Counted from the stretch's first letter, positions 42,508-56,353 are shown. The stretch: 64,000 nt of DNA from Odiellus spinosus (GCA_963920705.1 CAWUCO010000060.1:1550001-1614000), one strand, 5' to 3'. Made by a program: numbers and translations. Notes: generated by a model from the sequence alone, not told the origin.

Positions 42508-43210
42508 TTGGTAAATTTGTGGATCTATACTTGGGAAATTTGTGGAGCTATACTTGGGAAATTTGTGGATCTATACTTGGGAAATTTGTGGATCTACACT
42601 TGGGAAATTTGTGGATCTATACTTGGGAAATTTGTGGATCTATACTTGGGAAATTTGTGGATCTATACTTGGGAAATTTGTGGATTTTTACTTTTGAAAT
42701 TTATGGATCTATACTTGGAAATTTGTGGAGCTATACTTGGGAAATTTATGGATCTATACTTGGGAAATTTGTGGATCTATACTTGGGAAATTTGTGGATC
42801 TATACTTGGGAAATTTGTGGAGCTATACTTGGGAAATTTGTGGATCTATACTTGGGAAATTTGTGGATCTACACTTGGGAAATTTGTGGATCTATACTTG
42901 GGAAATTTGTGGATCTATACTTGGGAAATTTGTGGATCTATACTTGGGAAATTTGTGGATCTATACTTGGGAAATTTGTGGATTTATACTTTTGAAATTT
43001 ATGGATCTACACTTGGAAATTTGTGGAGCTATACTTGGGAAATTTGTGGAGCTATACTTGGGAAATTCGTGGAGCTATACTTGGGAAATTTGTGGATCTA
43101 TACTCGGGAAATTTATGGATCTATACTTGGGAAATTTGTGGAGCTATACTTGGGAAATTTGCGGAGCTATACTTGGGAAATTTGTGGATCTATACTAGGG
43201 AAATTTGTAA
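42508..43210. repeat. GG-rich 0.7-kb block, copy 3
   Basis: It begins 826 bp (36 monomers minus 2) after copy 2 and is slightly shorter. A private GGATTTTTACTTTTG variant near 42684 replaces GGATTTATACTTTTG. The block contains the longest open frame of the window (42508-43233, 241 codons) with two other open frames over the same bases. Confidence 0.8.
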
Positions 43211-43264
43211 ATCTATACTTGGAAAATTTGTAAATCTATACTTGTGAAATTTGTAAAACTATAC

Positions 43265-44666
43265 TTGGGAAATTTGTGGATCTATACTTGGGAAATTTGT
43301 GGATCTATACTTTGGAAATTTGAAAATCTATACTAGGGAAATTTGTGGATCTTTATTTGGGAAATTTGTAAATCTATACTTGGGAAATTTGTGGATCTAT
43401 ACTTGGGAAATTTGTGGATCTATATTTGGGAAATTTGTAAATCTATACTTGGAAAATTTGTAAATCTATACTTGGGAAATTTGTAAATCAATACTTGTGA
43501 AATTTGTAAAACTATACTTGGGAAATTTGTGGATCTATACTTTGGAAATTTGTGGATCTATACTTGGGAAATTTATGGATCTATACTTGGGAAATTTGTG
43601 GAGCTATACTTGGGAAATTTGTGGATCTATACTTGGGAAATTTGTGGAGTTATACTTTTGAAATTTATGGATCTATACTTGGAAATTTGTGGAGCTATAC
43701 TTGGGAAATTTGTGGAGCTATACTTGGGAAATTTGTGGATCTATACTTGGGAAATTTATGGATCTATACTTGGGAAATTTGTGGAGCTATACTTGGGAAA
43801 TTTGTGGATCTATACTTGGGAAATTTGTGGATCTATACTAGGGAAATTTGTAAATCTATACTTGGGTAATTTGTAAATCTATACTTGTGAAATTTGTAAA
43901 TCTATACTTGTGAAATTTGTAAAACTATACTTGGGAAATTTGTGGATCTATACTTGGGAAATTTGTGGATCTATACTTTGGAAATTTGTAAATCTATACT
44001 TGGGAAATTTGTGGATCTATATTTGGGAAATTTGTAAATCTATACTTGGGAAATTTGTAAATCTATACTTTGGGAATTTGTAAATCTATACTTGGGAAAT
44101 TTGTAAATCTATACTTGGGAAATTTGTAAATCTATACTTGGGAAATTTGTAAATCTATACTTGGGAAATTTGTAAATCTATACTTTGGAAATTTGTAAAT
44201 CTAAACTTTGGAAATTTGTAAATGTATACTTGGGAAATTTGTAAATCTATACTTGGGAAATTTGTAAATCTATACTTGGGAAATTTGTAAATCTATACTT
44301 GGGAAATTTGTAAATCTATACTTGTGAAATTTGTAAAACTATACTTGGGAAATTTGTGGATCTATACTTGGGAAATTTGTGGATCTATACTTTGGAAATT
44401 TGTAAATCTATACTTGGGAAATTTGTGGATCTATACTTGGGAAATTTGTGGATCTATACTTGGGAAATTTGTAAATCTATACTTGGGAAATTTGTGGATC
44501 TATACTTGGGAAATTTGTGGATCTATACTTCGGAAATTTGTGGATCTATACTTCGGAAATTTGTGGATCTATACTTGGGAAATTTGTGGATCTATACTAG
44601 GGAAATTTTTAAATCTATACTTGGGAAATTTGTAAATCTATACTTGTGAAATTTGTAAAACTATAC
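43265..44666. repeat. Domain G 1.4-kb HOR unit 1
   Basis: First of three units. Landmarks are an ACTAGGG monomer with a GATCTTTATTTGGG near 43329, a GAGTTATACTTTTG near 43647, a TAAACTTTGG then AATGTATAC near 44203-44226, and two TTCGGAAAT monomers near 44530 and 44553. Offset to unit 2 is 1,402 bp (61 monomers minus 1); the single 22-bp monomer near 43680 accounts for the missing base. Private variants include TTGAAAATC near 43321 and TTTGGGAATTTG near 44070. Confidence 0.87.
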
Positions 44667-46045
44667 TTGGGAAATTTGTGGATCTATACTTGGGAAATTT
44701 GTGGATCTATACTTTGGAAATTTGTAAATCTATACTAGGGAAATTTGTGGATCTTTATTTGGGAAATTTGTAAATCTATACTTGGGAAATTTGTGGATCT
44801 ATACTTGGGAAATTTGTGGATCTATATTTGGGAAATTTGTAAATCTATACTTGGAAAATTTGTAAATCTATACTTGGGAAATTTGTAAATCAATACTTGT
44901 GAAATTTGTAAAACTATACTTGGGAAATTTGTGGATCTATACTTTGGAAATTTGTGGATCTATACTTGGGAAATTTATGGATCTATACTTGGGAAATTTG
45001 TGGAGCTATACTTGGGAAATTTGTGGATCTATACTTGGGAAATTTGTGGAGTTATACTTTTGAAATTTATGGATCTATACTTGGAAATTTGTGGAGCTAT
45101 ACTTGGGAAATTTGTGGAGCTATACTTGGGAAATTTGTGGATCTATACTTGGGAAATTTATGGATCTATACTTGGGAAATTTGTGGAGCTATACTTGGGA
45201 AATTTGTGGATCTATACTTGGGAAATTTGTGGATCTATACTAGGGAAATTTGTAAATCTATACTTGGGTAATTTGTAAATCTATACTTGTGAAATTTGTA
45301 AATCTATACTTGTGAAATTTGTAAAACTATACTTGGGAAATTTGTGGATCTATACTTGGGAAATTTGTGGATCTATACTTTGGAAATTTGTAAATCTATA
45401 CTTGGGAAATTTGTGGATCTATATTTGGGAAATTTGTAAATCTATACTTGGGAAATTTGTAAATCTATACTTTGGAAATTTGTAAATCTATACTTGGGAA
45501 ATTTGTAAATCTATACTTGGGAAATTTGTAAATCTATACTTGGGAAATTTGTAAATCTATACTTGGGAAATTTGTAAATCTATACTTTGGAAATTTGTAA
45601 ATCTAAACTTTGGAAATTTGTAAATGTATACTTGGGAAATTTGTAAATCTATACTTGGGAAATTTGTAAATCTATACTTGGGAAATTTGTAAATCTATAC
45701 TTGGGAAATTTGTAAATCTATACTTGTGAAATTTGTAAAACTATACTTGGGAAATTTGTGGATCTATACTTGGGAAATTTGTGGATCTATACTTTGGAAA
45801 TTTGTAAATCTATACTTGGGAAATTTGTGGATCTATACTTGGGAAATTTGTGGATCTATACTTGGGAAATTTGTAAATCTATACTTGGGAAATTTGTGGA
45901 TCTATACTTCGGAAATTTGTGGATCTATACTTCGGAAATTTGTGGATCTATACTTGGGAAATTTGTGGATCTATACTAGGGAAATTTGTAAATCTATACT
46001 TGGGAAATTTGTAAATCTATACTTGTGAAATTTGTAAAACTATAC
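44667..46045. repeat. Domain G 1.4-kb HOR unit 2
   Basis: Tandem copy of unit 1, one monomer shorter (offset to unit 3 is 1,379 bp). The missing monomer lies just before the paired TTCGGAAAT monomers at 45909 and 45932. Otherwise the landmark order is unchanged. Confidence 0.87.
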
Positions 46046-47430
46046 TTGGGAAATTTGTGGATCTATACTTGGGAAATTTGTGGATCTATACTTTGGAAAT
46101 TTGTAAATCTATACTAGGGAAATTTGTGGATCTTTATTTGGGAAATTTGTAAATCTATACTTGGGAAATTTGTGGATCTATACTTGGGAAATTTGTGGAT
46201 CTATATTTGGGAAATTTGTAAATCTATACTTGGAAAATTTGTAAATCTATACTTGGGAAATTTGTAAATCAATACTTGTGAAATTTGTAAAACTATACTT
46301 GGGAAATTTGTGGATCTATACTTTGGAAATTTGTGGATCTATACTTGGGAAATTTATGGATCTATACTTGGGAAATTTGTGGAGCTATACTTGGGAAATT
46401 TGTGGATCTATACTTGGGAAATTTGTGGAGTTATACTTTTGAAATTTATGGATCTATACTTGGAAATTTGTGGAGCTATACTTGGGAAATTTGTGGAGCT
46501 ATACTTGGGAAATTTGTGGATCTATACTTGGGAAATTTATGGATCTATACTTGGGAAATTTGTGGAGCTATACTTGGGAAATTTGTGGATCTATACTTGG
46601 GAAATTTGTGGATCTATACTAGGGAAATTTGTAAATCTATACTTGGGTAATTTGTAAATCTATACTTGTGAAATTTGTAAATCTATACTTGTGAAATTTG
46701 TAAAACTATACTTGGGAAATTTGTGGATCTATACTTGGGAAATTTGTGGATCTATACTTTGGAAATTTGTAAATCTATACTTGGGAAATTTGTGGATCTA
46801 TATTTGGGAAATTTGTAAATCTATACTTGGGAAATTTGTAAATCTATACTTTGGAAATTTGTAAATCTATACTTGGGAAATTTGTAAATCTATACTTGGG
46901 AAATTTGTAAATCTATACTTGGGAAATTTGTAAATCTATACTTGGGAAATTTGTAAATCTATACTTTGGAAATTTGTAAATCTAAACTTTGGAAATTTGT
47001 AAATGTATACTTGGGAAATTTGTAAATCTATACTTGGGAAATTTGTAAATCTATACTTGGGAAATTTGTAAATCTATACTTGGGAAATTTGTAAATCTAT
47101 ACTTGTGAAATTTGTAAAACTATACTTGGGAAATTTGTGGATCTATACTTGGGAAATTTGTGGATCTATACTTTGGAAATTTGTAAATCTATACTTGGGA
47201 AATTTGTGGATCTATACTTGGGAAATTTGTGGATCTATACTTGGGAAATTTGTAAATCTATACTTGGGAAATTTGTGGATCTATACTTGGGAAATTTGTG
47301 GATCTATACTTCGGAAATTTGTGGATCTATACTTCGGAAATTTGTGGAGCTATACTTGGGAAATTTGTGGATCTATACTTGGGAAATTTGTGGATCTATA
47401 CTTGGGAAATTTGTGGAGCTATACTTTGGA
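46046..47430. repeat. Domain G 1.4-kb HOR unit 3
   Basis: Third tandem copy. It keeps the extra monomer of unit 1 before the TTCGGAAAT pair (47310, 47333), so it resembles unit 1 there. It diverges from about 47345 with a GAGCTAT tail. A lone TTAGTATATC monomer near 47455, typical of domains A-C, marks the exit from the domain. Confidence 0.84.
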
Positions 47431-47689
47431 AATTTGTAAATCTATACTTGGGAAATTAGTATATCTATACTTGGGAAATTTGTAAATCTATACTTGGGAA
47501 ATTTGTGGAGCTATACTTGGGAAATTTGTGGATCTATACTAGGGAAATTTGTGGATCTATACTTATGAAATTTGTGGATCTATACTTGGGAAATTTGTGG
47601 ATCTATACTTGGGAAATTTGTGTATCTATACTTGGGAAATTTGTGAATCTATACTTGGGAAATTTGTATATCTATACTTGGGAAATTTG

Positions 47690-49758
47690 TAAATCTATAC
47701 TTTGGAAATTTGTAAATCTATACTTGGGAAATTTGTAAATCTATACTTGGGAAATTTGTAAATCTTTACTTTGGAAATTTGTAAATCTATACTTGGGAAA
47801 TTTGTAAATCTATACTTGGGAAATTTGTAAATCTATACTTGGGAAATTTGAAAATCTATACTTGGGAAATTTGTAAATCTATACTTGGGAAATTTGTAAA
47901 TCTACACTTGGGAAATTTGTAAATCTATACTTGGGAAATTTGTAAAACTATACTTGGGAAATTTGTGGATCTATACTTGGGAAATTTATGGATCTATACT
48001 TGGGAAATTTTCGGATCTATACTTGGGAAATTTGTAAAACTATACTTGGGAAATTTGTGGATCTATACTTGGGAAATTTATGGATCTATACTTGGGAAAT
48101 TTGTGGATCTATACTTGGGAAATTTGTGGATCTTTAGTTGGGAAATTTGTAAATCTATACTTGGGAAATATGTAAATCAACACTTGGGAAATTTGTGGAT
48201 AAATACTTGGGAAATTTGTGGATAAATACTTGGGAAATTTGTGGATCTATACTTGGGAAATTTATGGATCTATACTAGGGAAATTTATGGATCTATACTA
48301 GGGAAATTTATGGATCTATACTTGGGAAATTTGTGGATCTATACTTGGGAAATTTGTGGATATTTACTTTGGAAATTTGTAAATCTATACATGGGAAATT
48401 TGTAAATCTATACTTGGGAAATTTGTGGATCTATACTTGGGAAATTTGTGGATCTATACTTGGGAAATTTGTGGATCTATACTTGGGAAATTTGTGGATC
48501 TATACTTGGGAAATTTGTGGATCTATACTTGGGAAATTTGTGGAGCTATACTTGGAAAATTTGTGGATCTATACTAGGGAAATTTGTGGATCTATACTTA
48601 TGGAATTTGTGGATCTATACTTGGGAAATTTGTGGATCTATACTTGGGAAATTTGTGTATCTATATTTGGGAAATTTGTGAATCTATACTTGGGAAATTT
48701 GTATATCTATACTTGGGAAATTTGTAAATCTATACTTTGGAAATTTGTAAATCTATACTTGGGAAATTTGTGGATCTATACTTGGGAAATTTGTGGATCT
48801 ATACTTGGGAAATTTATGGATCTATACTTGGGAAATTTGTGGATCTATACTTGGGAAATTTGTGGATCTTTACTTGGGAAATTTGTAAATCTATACTTGG
48901 GAAATTTGTAAATTTACACTTGGGAAATTTGTGGATAAATACTTGGGAAATTTGTGGATAAATACTTGGGAAATTTGTGGATCTATACTTGGGAAATTTA
49001 TGGATCTATACTTGGGAAATTTATGGATCTATACTTGGGAAATTTGTGGATCTATACTTGGGAAATTTGTGGATCTTTACTTGGGAAATTTGTGGATCTT
49101 TACTTGGGAAATTTGTAAATCTATACTTGGGAAATTTGTTGATCTATACTTGGGACATTTGTGGATCTATACTTGGGAAATTTGTTGATCTATACTTGGG
49201 AAATTGGTGTATCTATACTTGTGAAATTTGTGGATCTCTACTTGGGAAATTTGTATATCTATACTTGGGAAATTTGTATATGTATACTTGGGAAATTTGA
49301 AATCTATACTTTGGAAATTTGTAAATCTATACTTGGGAAATTTGTAAATCTATACTTGGGAAATTTGTAAATCTATACTTGGGAAATTTGTAAATCTATA
49401 CTTTGGAAATTTGTAAATCTATACATGGGAAATTTGTAAATCTATGCTTGGGAAATTTGTGGATCTATACTTGGGAAATTTGTGGATCTATACTTGGGAA
49501 ATTTGTGGATCTATACTTGGGAAATTTGTGGATCTATACTTGGGAAATTTGTGGATCTATACTTGGGAAATTTGTGGATCTATACTTGGGAAATTTGTGG
49601 ATCTATACTTGGGAAATTTGTGGAGCTATACTTGGAAAATTTGTGGATCTATACTAGGGAAATTTGTGGATCTATACTTATGAAATTTGTGGATCTATAC
49701 TTGGGAAATTTGTGAATCTATACTTGGGAAATTTGTATATCTATACTTGGGAAATTTG
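47690..49758. repeat. Domain H 2,069-bp HOR unit 1
   Basis: Offset to the next unit is 2,069 bp (90 monomers minus 1). Landmarks are an ATCTTTACTTTGG near 47762, a CpG-bearing GGGAAATTTTCGG near 48005, a GATCTTTAGTTGGG near 48130, an AATCAACACTTGGG near 48176, ATACATGGG monomers, two GAGCTATACTTGG sites (48543, 49623) and a 22-bp TTTGAAATC monomer near 49297, which explains the missing base. Unit boundaries are arbitrary by rotation. Confidence 0.84.
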
Positions 49759-50908
49759 TAAATCTATACTTTGGAAATTTGTAAATCTATACTTGGGAAA
49801 TTTGTAAATCTATACTTGGGAAATTTGTAAATCTTTACTTTGGAAATTTGTAAATCTATACTTGGGAAATTTGTAAATCTATACTTGGGAAATTTGTAAA
49901 TCTATACTTGGGAAATTTGAAAATCTATACTTGGGAAATTTGTAAATCTATACTTGGGAAATTTGTAAATCTACACTTGGGAAATTTGTAAATCTATACT
50001 TGGGAAATTTGTAAAACTATACTTGGGAAATTTGTGGATCTATACTTGGGAAATTTATGGATCTATACTTGGGAAATTTTCGGATCTATACTTGGGAAAT
50101 TTGTAAAACTATACTTGGGAAATTTGTGGATCTATACTTGGGAAATTTATGGATCTATACTTGGGAAATTTGTGGATCTATACTTGGGAAATTTGTGGAT
50201 CTTTAGTTGGGAAATTTGTAAATCTATACTTGGGAAATATGTAAATCAACACTTGGGAAATTTGTGGATAAATACTTGGGAAATTTGTGGATAAATACTT
50301 GGGAAATTTGTGGATCTATACTTGGGAAATTTATGGATCTATACTAGGGAAATTTATGGATCTATACTAGGGAAATTTATGGATCTATACTTGGGAAATT
50401 TGTGGATCTATACTTGGGAAATTTGTGGAGCTATACTTGGAAAATTTGTGGATCTATACTAGGGAAATTTGTGGATCTATACTTATGAAATTTGTGGATC
50501 TATACTTGGGAAATTTGTGAATCTATACTTGGGAAATTTGTATATCTATACTTGGGAAATTTGTAAATCTATACTTTGGAAATTTGTAAATCTATACTTG
50601 GGAAATTTGTAAATCTATACTTGGGAAATTTGTAAATCTTTACTTTGGAAATTTGTAAATCTATACTTGGGAAATTTGTAAATCTATACTTGGGAAATTT
50701 GTAAATCTATACTTGGGAAATTTGAAAATCTATACTTGGGAAATTTGTAAATCTATACTTGGGAAATTTGTAAATCTACACTTGGGAAATTTGTAAATCT
50801 ATACTTGGGAAATTTGTAAAACTATACTTGGGAAATTTGTGGATCTATACTTGGGAAATTTATGGATCTATACTTGGGAAATTTTCGGATCTATACTTGG
50901 GAAATTTG
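49759..50908. repeat. Domain H HOR unit 2, shortened to 1,150 bp
   Basis: This unit follows unit 1 at offset 2,069 up to about 50425. It then jumps to the sequence that follows 49621 in unit 1 (offset 805), skipping the middle of the unit, and near 50905 jumps back 345 bp (15 monomers), re-running the ATCTTTACTTTGG segment. The net period is 1,150 bp, exactly 50 monomers. Both jumps fall inside identical monomer sequence, as expected of unequal exchange between out-of-register copies. Confidence 0.8.
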
Positions 50909-52977
50909 TAAATCTATACTTTGGAAATTTGTAAATCTATACTTGGGAAATTTGTAAATCTATACTTGGGAAATTTGTAAATCTTTACTTTGGAAATTTG
51001 TAAATCTATACTTGGGAAATTTGTAAATCTATACTTGGGAAATTTGTAAATCTATACTTGGGAAATTTGAAAATCTATACTTGGGAAATTTGTAAATCTA
51101 TACTTGGGAAATTTGTAAATCTACACTTGGGAAATTTGTAAATCTATACTTGGGAAATTTGTAAAACTATACTTGGGAAATTTGTGGATCTATACTTGGG
51201 AAATTTATGGATCTATACTTGGGAAATTTTCGGATCTATACTTGGGAAATTTGTAAAACTATACTTGGGAAATTTGTGGATCTATACTTGGGAAATTTAT
51301 GGATCTATACTTGGGAAATTTGTGGATCTATACTTGGGAAATTTGTGGATCTTTAGTTGGGAAATTTGTAAATCTATACTTGGGAAATATGTAAATCAAC
51401 ACTTGGGAAATTTGTGGATAAATACTTGGGAAATTTGTGGATAAATACTTGGGAAATTTGTGGATCTATACTTGGGAAATTTATGGATCTATACTAGGGA
51501 AATTTATGGATCTATACTAGGGAAATTTATGGATCTATACTTGGGAAATTTGTGGATCTATACTTGGGAAATTTGTGGATATTTACTTTGGAAATTTGTA
51601 AATCTATACATGGGAAATTTGTAAATCTATACTTGGGAAATTTGTGGATCTATACTTGGGAAATTTGTGGATCTATACTTGGGAAATTTGTGGATCTATA
51701 CTTGGGAAATTTGTGGATCTATACTTGGGAAATTTGTGGATCTATACTTGGGAAATTTGTGGAGCTATACTTGGAAAATTTGTGGATCTATACTAGGGAA
51801 ATTTGTGGATCTATACTTATGAAATTTGTGGATCTATACTTGGGAAATTTGTGGATCTATACTTGGGAAATTTGTGTATCTATATTTGGGAAATTTGTGA
51901 ATCTATACTTGGGAAATTTGTATATCTATACTTGGGAAATTTGTAAATCTATACTTTGGAAATTTGTAAATCTATACTTGGGAAATTTGTGGATCTATAC
52001 TTGGGAAATTTGTGGATCTATACTTGGGAAATTTATGGATCTATACTTGGGAAATTTGTGGATCTATACTTGGGAAATTTGTGGATCTTTACTTGGGAAA
52101 TTTGTAAATCTATACTTGGGAAATTTGTAAATTTACACTTGGGAAATTTGTGGATAAATACTTGGGAAATTTGTGGATAAATACTTGGGAAATTTGTGGA
52201 TCTATACTTGGGAAATTTATGGATCTATACTTGGGAAATTTATGGATCTATACTTGGGAAATTTGTGGATCTATACTTGGGAAATTTGTGGATCTTTACT
52301 TGGGAAATTTGTGGATCTTTACTTGGGAAATTTGTAAATCTATACTTGGGAAATTTGTTGATCTATACTTGGGACATTTGTGGATCTATACTTGGGAAAT
52401 TTGTTGATCTATACTTGGGAAATTGGTGTATCTATACTTGTGAAATTTGTGGATCTCTACTTGGGAAATTTGTATATCTATACTTGGGAAATTTGTATAT
52501 GTATACTTGGGAAATTTGAAATCTATACTTTGGAAATTTGTAAATCTATACTTGGGAAATTTGTAAATCTATACTTGGGAAATTTGTAAATCTATACTTG
52601 GGAAATTTGTAAATCTATACTTTGGAAATTTGTAAATCTATACATGGGAAATTTGTAAATCTATGCTTGGGAAATTTGTGGATCTATACTTGGGAAATTT
52701 GTGGATCTATACTTGGGAAATTTGTGGATCTATACTTGGGAAATTTGTGGATCTATACTTGGGAAATTTGTGGATCTATACTTGGGAAATTTGTGGATCT
52801 ATACTTGGGAAATTTGTGGATCTATACTTGGGAAATTTGTGGAGCTATACTTGGAAAATTTGTGGATCTATACTAGGGAAATTTGTGGATCTATACTTAT
52901 GAAATTTGTGGATCTATACTTGGGAAATTTGTGAATCTATACTTGGGAAATTTGTATATCTATACTTGGGAAATTTG
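50909..52977. repeat. Domain H 2,069-bp HOR unit 3
   Basis: Full-length unit, offset 3,219 bp from unit 1 and 2,069 bp from unit 4, with every landmark of unit 1 in order, including the 22-bp TTTGAAATC monomer near 52516. A small difference is TTATGAAATTTG near 51811 where unit 1 has TTATGGAATTTG near 48599. Confidence 0.86.
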
Positions 52978-54998
52978 TAAATCTATACTTTGGAAATTTG
53001 TAAATCTATACTTGGGAAATTTGTAAATCTATACTTGGGAAATTTGTAAATCTTTACTTTGGAAATTTGTAAATCTATACTTGGGAAATTTGTAAATCTA
53101 TACTTGGGAAATTTGTAAATCTATACTTGGGAAATTTGAAAATCTATACTTGGGAAATTTGTAAATCTATACTTGGGAAATTTGTAAATCTACACTTGGG
53201 AAATTTGTAAATCTATACTTGGGAAATTTGTAAAACTATACTTGGGAAATTTGTGGATCTATACTTGGGAAATTTATGGATCTATACTTGGGAAATTTTC
53301 GGATCTATACTTGGGAAATTTGTAAAACTATACTTGGGAAATTTGTGGATCTATACTTGGGAAATTTATGGATCTATACTTGGGAAATTTGTGGATCTAT
53401 ACTTGGGAAATTTGTGGATCTTTAGTTGGGAAATTTGTAAATCTATACTTGGGAAATATGTAAATCAACACTTGGGAAATTTGTGGATAAATACTTGGGA
53501 AATTTGTGGATAAATACTTGGGAAATTTGTGGATCTATACTTGGGAAATTTATGGATCTATACTAGGGAAATTTATGGATCTATACTAGGGAAATTTATG
53601 GATCTATACTTGGGAAATTTGTGGATCTATACTTGGGAAATTTGTGGATATTTACTTTGGAAATTTGTAAATCTATACATGGGAAATTTGTAAATCTATA
53701 CTTGGGAAATTTGTGGATCTATACTTGGGAAATTTGTGGATCTATACTTGGGAAATTTGTGGATCTATACTTGGGAAATTTGTGGATCTATACTTGGGAA
53801 ATTTGTGGATCTATACTTGGGAAATTTGTGGAGCTATACTTGGAAAATTTGTGGATCTATACTAGGGAAATTTGTGGATCTATACTTATGAAATTTGTGG
53901 ATCTATACTTGGGAAATTTGTGGATCTATACTTGGGAAATTTGTGTATCTATATTTGGGAAATTTGTGAATCTATACTTGGGAAATTTGTATATCTATAC
54001 TTGGGAAATTTGTAAATCTATACTTTGGAAATTTGTAAATCTATACTTGGGAAATTTGTGGATCTATACTTGGGAAATTTGTGGATCTATACTTGGGAAA
54101 TTTATGGATCTATACTTGGGAAATTTGTGGATCTATACTTGGGAAATTTGTGGATCTTTACTTGGGAAATTTGTAAATCTATACTTGGGAAATTTGTAAA
54201 TTTACACTTGGGAAATTTGTGGATAAATACTTGGGAAATTTGTGGATAAATACTTGGGAAATTTGTGGATCTATACTTGGGAAATTTATGGATCTATACT
54301 TGGGAAATTTATGGATCTATACTTGGGAAATTTGTGGATCTATACTTGGGAAATTTGTGGATCTTTACTTGGGAAATTTGTGGATCTTTACTTGGGAAAT
54401 TTGTAAATCTATACTTGGGAAATTTGTTGATCTATACTTGGGACATTTGTGGATCTATACTTGGGAAATTTGTTGATCTATACTTGGGAAATTGGTGTAT
54501 CTATACTTGTGAAATTTGTGGATCTCTACTTGGGAAATTTGTATATCTATACTTGGGAAATTTGTATATGTATACTTGGGAAATTTGAAATCTATACTTT
54601 GGAAATTTGTAAATCTATACTTGGGAAATTTGTAAATCTATACTTGGGAAATTTGTAAATCTATACTTGGGAAATTTGTAAATCTATACTTTGGAAATTT
54701 GTAAATCTATACATGGGAAATTTGTAAATCTATGCTTGGGAAATTTGTGGATCTATACTTGGGAAATTTGTGGATCTATACTTGGGAAATTTGTGGATCT
54801 ATACTTGGGAAATTTGTGGATCTATACTTGGGAAATTTGTAGATCTATACTTGGGAAATTTGTGGATCTATACTTGGGAAATTTGTGGATCTATACTTGG
54901 GAAATTTGTGGAGCTATACTTGGAAAATTTGTGGATCTATACTAGGGAAATTTGTGGATCTATACTTATGAAATTTGTGGATCTATACTTGGGAAATT
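52978..54998. repeat. Domain H 2,069-bp HOR unit 4
   Basis: Full-length copy of unit 3 over most of its span. A private GTAGATC tail near 54840 replaces GTGGATC. Close to 54998 it stops following unit 3 (GTGAATC tail) and continues with the GTGGATC then GTGTATC series found near 53925, starting another out-of-register repeat. Confidence 0.84.
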
Positions 54999-55249
54999 TG
55001 TGGATCTATACTTGGGAAATTTGTGTATCTATATTTGGGAAATTTGTGAATCTATACTTGGGAAATTTGTATATCTATACTTGGGAAATTTGTAAATCTA
55101 TACTTTGGAAATTTGTAAATCTATACTTGGGAAATTTGTGGATCTATACTTGGGAAATTTATGGATCTATACTTGGGAAATTTGTGGATCTATACTTGGG
55201 AAATTTGTGGATCTATACTTGGGAAATTTATGGATCTATACTTGGGAAA

Positions 55250-55801
55250 TTTGTGGATCAATACTTGGGAAATTTGTGGATCTTTACTTGGGAAATTTGT
55301 AAATCTATACTTGGGAAATTTGTAAATTTACACTTGGGAAATTTGTGGATAAATACTTGGGAAATTTGTGGATAAATACTTGGGAAATTTGAGGATCTAT
55401 ACTTGGGAAATTTATGGATCTATACTTGGGAAATTTATGGATCTATACTTGGGAAATTTGTGGATCTATACTCGGGAAATTTGTGGATCTTTACTTGGGA
55501 AATTTGTAAATCTATACTTGGGAAATTTGTTGATCTATACTTGGGACATTTGTGGATCTATACTTGGGAAATTTGTGGATCTATACTTGGGAAATTGGTG
55601 TATCTATACTTGTGAAATTTGTGGATCTCTACTTGGGAAATTTGTATATCTATACTTGGGAAATTTGTATATCTATACTTGGGAAATTTGTAAATCTATA
55701 CTTTGGAAATTTGTAAATCTATACTTGGGAAATTTGTAAATCTATACTTGGGAAATTTGTAAATCTATACTTTGGAAATTTGTAAATCTATACTTGGGAA
55801 A
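55250..55801. repeat. 552-bp (24-monomer) tandem duplication, copy 1
   Basis: It begins near a GGATCAATACTTGGG monomer (about 55257) that recurs near 55809. It includes a TTTGAGGATC, a GTTGATC and a GGGACATTTG monomer and an AAATTGGTGTATC. A private ACTCGGG near 55470 and one AA/GG difference separate it from the second copy. Confidence 0.82.
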
Positions 55802-56353
55802 TTTGTGGATCAATACTTGGGAAATTTGTGGATCTTTACTTGGGAAATTTGTAAATCTATACTTGGGAAATTTGTAAATTTACACTTGGGAAATTTGTGG
55901 ATAAATACTTGGGAAATTTGTGGATAAATACTTGGGAAATTTGAGGATCTATACTTGGGAAATTTATGGATCTATACTTGGGAAATTTATGGATCTATAC
56001 TTGGGAAATTTGTGGATCTATACTTGGGAAATTTGTGGATCTTTACTTGGGAAATTTGTAAATCTATACTTGGGAAATTTGTTGATCTATACTTGGGACA
56101 TTTGTGGATCTATACTTGGGAAATTTGTGGATCTATACTTGGGAAATTGGTGTATCTATACTTGTGAAATTTGTGGATCTCTACTTGGGAAATTTGTATA
56201 TCTATACTTGGGAAATTTGTATATCTATACTTGGGAAATTTGTAAATCTATACTTTGGAAATTTGTAAATCTATACTTGGGAAATTTGTAAATCTATACT
56301 TGGGAAATTTGTAAATCTATACTTTGGAAATTTGTAAATCTATACATGGGAAA
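55802..56353. repeat. 552-bp (24-monomer) tandem duplication, copy 2
   Basis: Second copy of the preceding block with the same order of variants. It diverges near 56344 at an ATACATGGG monomer. Confidence 0.8.

Larger units (their letters stand above)
36601..43264. repeat. Domain F: GG-rich array, source or sister of the 57-64 kb segment
   Basis: This domain holds the blocks described below: an offset repeat beginning near 36635 and 37854 (1,219 bp, falling to 1,196 bp after a TTGAGAAAT monomer missing from the second copy), the GTTTATAAAT/GGAAAAAT cassette near 38590, 39119 and 41164, and three copies of a GG-rich block. The same order recurs from about 58.1 kb to the window end. Most monomers in 39.9-43.2 kb are GG type, which is why the longest open frames in the window (237-241 codons) fall here. 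Confidence 0.78.

Noticed and set aside
42508-43233. Longest open frame, 241 codons, possible repeat protein
   Set aside because: Other frames over the same bases are also open and give the same residue cycle in shifted phase. Starts are chance ATGs from a TTATGG variant or similar. Frames begin and end wherever TAA-bearing monomers fall. No flanking gene signals are visible.
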